Of a stretch of 64,000 nucleotides of DNA, positions 60,321 through 64,000 are shown one piece after another. Origin of the DNA: Bacillota bacterium (GTDB lineage: Bacteria > Bacillota > Clostridia > Christensenellales > SZUA-584); contig JAEWTL010000077.1 in assembly GCA_023459495.1 (NCBI GenBank), forward strand, positions 248,001 through 312,000, given 5' to 3'. Within the stretch, counting starts at the first letter, position 1. Every line of letters begins with the position of its first letter. The notes under the pieces are model-generated. The model was not told where the DNA came from and ran no database searches. It was given only the letters and a program-made list of their open reading frames with translations. A program made the position numbers and the translations under genes.

Positions 60321-60926
60321 TTACCATACGTGCGGGAGCAGTTTCCACGTCTCCTGCTCATACGCCTGATAAACCTCTCCAAAGCGTTCCGCCATAGCTC
60401 TTTCCTCCACCCTGATCCGGTATCCGTAAGCTGCAGCACAGATGATAACCGTCGCCAGCAGGCCGAAGGGAGAACGGAATGCAAGGGCAACCCCCATAAG
60501 CGTGAGGATGCTGCCCGTGTAAGCCGGATGGCGGGTGCGCCTGTATGGCCCCTTGCGGATAAGCTCCTGCTGGGTGCCGACCTTCACCTGCAGCGTAAAG
60601 AACCTGCCCAGCGTCCATACCGAGTATGTCCTGATGAACACGCCCGCCAGCATCAGCGCTGCCCCAACCCAGAACAGGCTTATGGGCAGCAGCAGTGAAA
60701 AAACGCGGACACAAACCGGGTTCAAAAATACCGCAATCCAATATCCACTCATTACCAGCAGCATAGAGCCATGATCCTGTGCCGTTCTTTTTTCGGGGCT
60801 TCGCCGATTGTTCCGTATGGTCATGAACAGTATAGCGGCTTCTGTGAGCAGGATGAGGCTGAACAGCACCTGAAATGAATTTTTCAGCACTGGGCCGGGA
60901 AAATAGGTATCACCAAAAAAGTACAC
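60321..60926 (-). CDS. Isoprenylcysteine carboxylmethyltransferase-family membrane methyltransferase
   Basis: 201 aa, about five membrane helices. ICMT/PEMT fold motifs: RKGPYRRTRHPAYTGSILTLMG (124-145; RHP-x-Y-x-G) and the cofactor E-x-x-L/E segment near IRVEERAMAERFGEVYQAYE. Prokaryotic members methylate small lipophilic or carboxylate groups; substrate unknown. Follows DUF3021 by 12 bases; last gene of the lytTR-DUF3021-methyltransferase operon. Confidence 0.85.
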   Translation of the reverse strand: MYFFGDTYFPGPVLKNSFQVLFSLILLTEAAILFMTIRNNRRSPEKRTAQDHGSMLLVMSGYWIAVFLNPVCVRVFSLLLPISLFWVGAALMLAGVFIRTYSVWTLGRFFTLQVKVGTQQELIRKGPYRRTRHPAYTGSILTLMGVALAFRSPFGLLATVIICAAAYGYRIRVEERAMAERFGEVYQAYEQETWKLLPHVW

Positions 60927-60938
60927 GGCATTGCCTCC

Positions 60939-61349
60939 TTATATCGTCTTTCTATTAGCCAGCTTTCGGTTGATGCGGTCGGCTTCCGTCCGCATCATGA
61001 AATGGTCGTACAGGTGGAGCAGCAGGAACAGCGCAAGGAACATGCCGGAAAACGCAAGCAGGTGGATGGCACTAAATCCGAACCAGTTCCCGAAGTAGGC
61101 AAAGGCCAGAAAACCTGCGTACATGGACAGAAGTTCCATGCAAAGGTACAACAGCCTCGAACGAAACGGTATCCGGCCAAAAAGATAATCGATCCCCCCG
61201 ATGACCGCCGTCAGCCCTAACAGTTCCAACAGAAAGGCGCAGCTGATTTCACCGTCGCCGCCCACCAAAAGGAGGACGGACAACAGAACGACAGCCGCCG
61301 CATAGGATAAAGCCGCCCTGAAAACAAATACGCTCCATGGTTTTTGCAT
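60939..61349 (-). CDS. DUF3021 membrane protein
   Basis: 136 aa with four membrane helices (LLSVLLLVGG, LLELLGLTAVIGGIDYLFG, LLSMYAGFLAFAYFG, LLAFSGMFLALFLLLHLYDH). DUF3021 proteins are the usual membrane partner of LytTR regulators, and the pair can control bacteriocin or envelope responses. Thirteen bases after lytTR. Confidence 0.9.
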   Translation of the reverse strand: MQKPWSVFVFRAALSYAAAVVLLSVLLLVGGDGEISCAFLLELLGLTAVIGGIDYLFGRIPFRSRLLYLCMELLSMYAGFLAFAYFGNWFGFSAIHLLAFSGMFLALFLLLHLYDHFMMRTEADRINRKLANRKTI

Positions 61350-61362
61350 CGCGAGTTCCTCC

Positions 61363-61803
61363 CTATCCCCTGATCTTCTCTTTGAGTGCTTTGATATAGT
61401 GGCGCGTAATCACCAGCTTCTCCCCGTTGGTAAGCTGCGCCTCCAGCCGGTAATTCCAAAGGGGCATTACGGACTCCAAAAAAGCGATATTCAGGATGCA
61501 GTTTCTGCTGATCCGCACGAACGTGGAATCCAGCAGCCGGTTTTCTAATTCGGCCAGCGTCTCGGCGCTGCCGTATACTGCTTTTTCGGCATACAAAAAG
61601 GTTTTACTGTCCACTGAGTCAATATAGTAGATCTCCTCCGCCGGGATCAGGCAACAGTTGCCGGAGTCCGTCCTTGCGCTGAACGTATAGGTATATTGCC
61701 GTATCTTTTGGATCATCTGCCGAAGCCGTTCATCTACGCTGCGACAAGCGATCGTGATCTCCGTCTCCTCGGCATCGGGCATCTCAAGGACCGTCAGCTT
61801 CAC
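61363..61803 (-). CDS. LytTR family DNA-binding protein
   Basis: 146 aa, LytTR domain at about 45-145 (IPAEEIYYIDSVDSKTFLY, FVRISRNCILNIAFLESVM, LVITRHYIKALKEKI). No receiver domain, so it is the stand-alone type controlled by its membrane partner DUF3021. GTG 61803 start follows GGCGGG; TATAAT at 61832-61837 gives a leader of only about 20 nt. Confidence 0.9.
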   Translation of the reverse strand: MKLTVLEMPDAEETEITIACRSVDERLRQMIQKIRQYTYTFSARTDSGNCCLIPAEEIYYIDSVDSKTFLYAEKAVYGSAETLAELENRLLDSTFVRISRNCILNIAFLESVMPLWNYRLEAQLTNGEKLVITRHYIKALKEKIRG

Positions 61804-61831
61804 ACATCACACCCGCCTTTCCCTGCCGCAC

Positions 61832-61860
61832 ATTATATCGCCGCGTGGGATACAGGGCAA
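61832..61860 (-). promoter_or_regulatory. Promoter of lytTR-DUF3021-methyltransferase
   Basis: Minus-strand TTGCCC (61860-61855), 17 bases, TATAAT (61837-61832). Confidence 0.65.
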
Positions 61861-62012
61861 CGCCTTTGGGCCAGGATGCTTTATAAGGAGGTCAGGATGC
61901 ACTATATTCCTATAAAACAGTATTTCCGTCGCCCCTAATAGGAGAGTTGTAAAAATGCTACGTTTGTGGCATGATAGCGAAAAGGGAATAACCGGAAGGG
62001 AGGATAAAAAAT

Positions 62013-62264
62013 ATGGAATGCAACATCATGATCGTGAAGATCGGCGAACGGAGAAAGAAATCGCCTGAAGTACAGCAGGTGCTCTCCCAGTTCGGCTGCT
62101 CCATTAAGACGCGGCTGGGCCTGCACGAGGCGAGCGAGAACCTGTGCAGCGAGGAAGGCGTGCTCGTGCTGCAGCTTACGGGTGAACGCAGCGAGATGAC
62201 CAAGCTCGAAGCTGCACTGAATGAGCTGGAAAGCGTCAAAGCTCAGATGGTCATGATCGACTAA
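62013..62264 (+). CDS. TM1266-like small regulator (ACT-like fold)
   Basis: 83 aa. The pattern IVKIGERRKKSPEVQQVLSQ then FGCSIKTRLGLHE, and VLVLQLTGERSEMTKLEAAL matches the TM1266 family, annotated as iron-only hydrogenase system regulator and related to NikR/ACT folds. No hydrogenase gene is nearby, so the ligand and target are unknown. Start ATG 62013 follows GGGAGGATAAAAAAT. Confidence 0.7.
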   Translation: MECNIMIVKIGERRKKSPEVQQVLSQFGCSIKTRLGLHEASENLCSEEGVLVLQLTGERSEMTKLEAALNELESVKAQMVMID

Positions 62265-62325
62265 AACAGCAGCCGCGCCTACAGCGCGGTTTTGTTTTAC
62301 AGCCAACCGCAGAAAGGAGTATATG

Positions 62326-63015
62326 ATGAGAGCAAAAAGATGGCTCCGCGTGATTGCGGCAGCCGCTGCCGTGATGGTAGTCGCGGGCTGTACCGCAGGC
62401 ACTTCGGGCGAAACACCAGCAGCCGTGGACAGCATATCCAGCGCAACGCTGGCCCGCTACGACTCGCGGGAGATACAGGAGTATCAGGGCGTACATCTGG
62501 ACCCGGCCGTTGGGCCGCGCGACAATTCGATCAAGGGCGTCCAGTACGTTGATATCAGTAGCTATACGTTGCGCATTACGGGCCTTGTGGACAACCCGCT
62601 GGAACTGACCTATGACGAGGTGCTGGCCTACCCCTCTTATGAGCGCGTAATCACGCTTCACTGTGTGGAGGGCTGGGACGCGACGATCCTCTGGGAAGGC
62701 GTCAAGCTGGTCGACCTGCTCTCGGCAGCACAGACGCAGGGCGAAGCCAATACCGTGATATTCAAATGCGTAGACGGGTATACGACCTCACTGCCGATTG
62801 AAACCGTCGTGGACCGCGACCTTCTGCTGGCGTACAACGCCAACACCGCTCCCCTGCCGCCTTCAATGGGCTACCCCTTCATCGTGGTCGCCGAGGACAA
62901 GCTGGGCTATAAGTGGGCGCGCTGGGTCACGGAGATTGAGCTTTCCAGCGACGACAGCTATCAGGGATACTGGGAAAGCAGAAATTATTCCAACGACGCC
63001 GAGGTGGCGGACTGA
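62326..63015 (+). CDS. Lipoprotein with a sulfite-oxidase/MsrP-like molybdopterin-binding fold
   Basis: 229 aa. Signal peptide with lipobox VVAGC, so anchored outside the membrane. The SUOX/oxidored_molyb domain is present: YTLRITGLVDNPLELTYDEV, and ITLHCVEGWDATILWEGV whose Cys would ligate molybdenum in true enzymes. The dimerisation domain of sulfite oxidase is absent. Cofactor-loading genes are not nearby. GGAG before ATG 62326 (6 bases) is best; ATG 62323 is adjacent. Confidence 0.8.
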   Translation: MRAKRWLRVIAAAAAVMVVAGCTAGTSGETPAAVDSISSATLARYDSREIQEYQGVHLDPAVGPRDNSIKGVQYVDISSYTLRITGLVDNPLELTYDEVLAYPSYERVITLHCVEGWDATILWEGVKLVDLLSAAQTQGEANTVIFKCVDGYTTSLPIETVVDRDLLLAYNANTAPLPPSMGYPFIVVAEDKLGYKWARWVTEIELSSDDSYQGYWESRNYSNDAEVAD

Positions 63016-63054
63016 TAGGAATGAATCGTCGAGCGATTATGACACGCCAGCCTT

Positions 63055-63227
63055 AGTCGGGCGGGGATGGAACCCCGCCCCTACGGTGAGGCGTAAATGC
63101 CACGGTTTGCCTCCCCTTTGAGGGGAGGTGGATGCCGCAGGCGGCCGGAAGGGTGCCCGCGCCTTGCCTACTGCGGCAACGGTGGCAACAATCGTCATCA
63201 ACAGTGGGCGGCCATTGGCCGCCCCTG
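63055..63227. repeat. Cluster of palindromic dispersed repeats
   Basis: GGGCGGGGATGGAACCCCGCCCCTAC (63058-63083 region), a CTCCCCTTTGAGGGGAG hairpin (63112-63128) and GGGCGGCCATTGGCCGCCC (63206-63226), each related to repeats elsewhere in the window. Confidence 0.6.
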
Positions 63228-63998
63228 CTATTTCTGCTGATAGCGGATGTACGCGTAATTGTCCGGGTGGCTCACCTGCTCCGCGATGAAATCGGATATG
63301 CGCTGATGGAAATACCGCTGGGCCTCTCGCACGGTCATGCCCGGCTCCGCCGTGATCGGGTCACTGAAGACTACGGTGCGGGCAGGCGTTTTAAACAGCC
63401 TGCTTCTCCGGTAGACAGTCGCCATGGCCACCACCGGCACGCCCATCTCGGCGGGAAACGTAAAGGACGTGGCTGGGAACGGCCGCACGCCGGTATAATA
63501 CGGCCAGATGTGCGCTTCGGGATACACCGCGATGCAGCCGCCCTCTCCGCAGCGCCGCCGCACAGCCTCCATAAACTTTTTCAGCGCACCGGGCCGCGTC
63601 GGGACCGGGATACCTCCCACCATCTGCACAATGCCCCGGATGCCTTTGATCGACACCGCGTCCGGCCCGGCGATGACATATGTACGCTTCGGGGCAACCG
63701 CAACATGTGCCAGATACGCATCACTCCAGTGTGTGTGGTTGCCATACAGGAACACGCCGCCTTTGATCTTCCGCATGGGCCTGCGGTTCACGAACCTCGT
63801 ACGGTTGACCAGCCGGATATAGAGCGTGACCAGCGGCAGCGCAATCACATAATAAAGCAGGAATGCGGCAATGTTCCAGAATATGTTCTTATGAATGTAG
63901 GGGAACGTCGCATCCACTGTCTGCGTCGCTATATTCGTCCCCGCAAAGTCGTCCGTCGTCTTCGAGTACCAGATCACCTTCGGTTCGGGCTGCGTCAT
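63228..63998 (-). CDS. 1-acylglycerol-3-phosphate acyltransferase-like (PlsC family)
   Basis: 256 aa, probably complete with ATG 63998, though the upstream region is cut off. One or two membrane helices (about 40-65), then the acyltransferase motif NHTHWSD (H-x4-D) and VYPEAHIWPYYTG. The glycine-rich VGGIPVPTRPGALKKF fits motif II. Should acylate lysophosphatidate or a related lysolipid in membrane lipid synthesis. Codes for a slightly long N-terminal region (about 35 residues) with no membrane segment. Confidence 0.88.
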   Translation of the reverse strand: MTQPEPKVIWYSKTTDDFAGTNIATQTVDATFPYIHKNIFWNIAAFLLYYVIALPLVTLYIRLVNRTRFVNRRPMRKIKGGVFLYGNHTHWSDAYLAHVAVAPKRTYVIAGPDAVSIKGIRGIVQMVGGIPVPTRPGALKKFMEAVRRRCGEGGCIAVYPEAHIWPYYTGVRPFPATSFTFPAEMGVPVVAMATVYRRSRLFKTPARTVVFSDPITAEPGMTVREAQRYFHQRISDFIAEQVSHPDNYAYIRYQQK

Positions 63999-64000
63999 AG

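Noticed and set aside
1..64000. CRISPR arrays, tRNA and rRNA genes, prophage or transposon ends
   Set aside because: No evenly spaced repeats, no cloverleaf with TTC-A loop, and no integrase, transposase or phage structural genes were found.

Overview
The window comes from a chromosome of a Bacillota organism, most likely class Clostridia, judged by eye to be near 55-60% G+C. Support for this includes strong Shine-Dalgarno sites (GGAGG) at nearly every gene, several TTG and GTG starts, and the Gram-positive blocks mltG/U32, YlbF-RNase J, rplS-rbgA-rnhB-yraN and dprA...topA-trmFO-hslV-hslU. The flavin-dependent TrmFO, RbgA, a LytTR-DUF3021 pair, PadR-DUF1700-DUF4097 and a cyclic-di-GMP-I riboswitch point the same way. 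I see no rRNA, tRNA, CRISPR array, integrase or transposase. The genus cannot be fixed from the sequence.

Layout: 1-3878 (minus strand) is a U32/mltG/YlbF-like/RNase J block. 4143-7609 (plus) has a 40-codon membrane ORF, a divergent acetate-kinase-family enzyme and an unusual soluble chemoreceptor signalling domain fused to a sugar-binding-protein domain. 7663-12786 (minus) carries MgtC/SapB, a DUF3795 Cys-rich protein, a WxL-interacting-protein-like surface protein and a nucleotidyltransferase fused to a degenerate phosphomannomutase. 13338-16179 is a lower-GC patch with a hydrolase-MarR-YkvA operon under a consensus promoter with a palindromic operator, plus two tiny membrane proteins. 16441-21787 is hslUV-trmFO-topA. 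22036-24674 holds TetR/SDR (divergent) and dprA. 25128-30052 has a YjbR-like protein, a DEAH helicase with two transmembrane segments, and RtcB RNA ligase behind a probable attenuator. 30072-34232 is a lower-GC sugar locus (transporter, GH2 enzyme, divergent AraC regulator).

34311-43289 contains yifB, a lipoprotein, a membrane glycosylation cassette (GtrA, PMT-like mannosyltransferase with a discoidin-like insertion, a second GT-C enzyme), and yraN-rnhB-rbgA-rplS. 43445-48361 has a C39-like peptidase, a hotdog thioesterase, a signal-less SH3x4/NlpC-P60 protein and a beta-CASP nuclease. A c-di-GMP-I riboswitch with its own consensus promoter and terminator sits upstream of that nuclease and just downstream of a membrane chemoreceptor (48736-50463). 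50643-55373 carries XRE/DUF2975 with a coupled 37-codon ORF, rmuC, a Cys/Gly-rich microprotein and an HtrA-type protease. 55570-63998 has mntR/mntH (divergent), two lipoproteins, DUF4097/DUF1700/PadR, a LytTR/DUF3021/methyltransferase operon, a TM1266-like regulator, a molybdopterin-fold lipoprotein and an acyltransferase.

Common threads are RNA processing and decay (RNase J, YlbF, beta-CASP nuclease, RNase HII, RtcB, TrmFO), envelope sensing and modification, and small transcription factors paired with membrane proteins. Intergenic spaces hold at least four families of short palindromic dispersed repeats. The best candidates for undescribed biology are the c-di-GMP switch facing a nuclease gene, the rtcB attenuator, the membrane-anchored helicase and the soluble receptor/binding-protein fusion.
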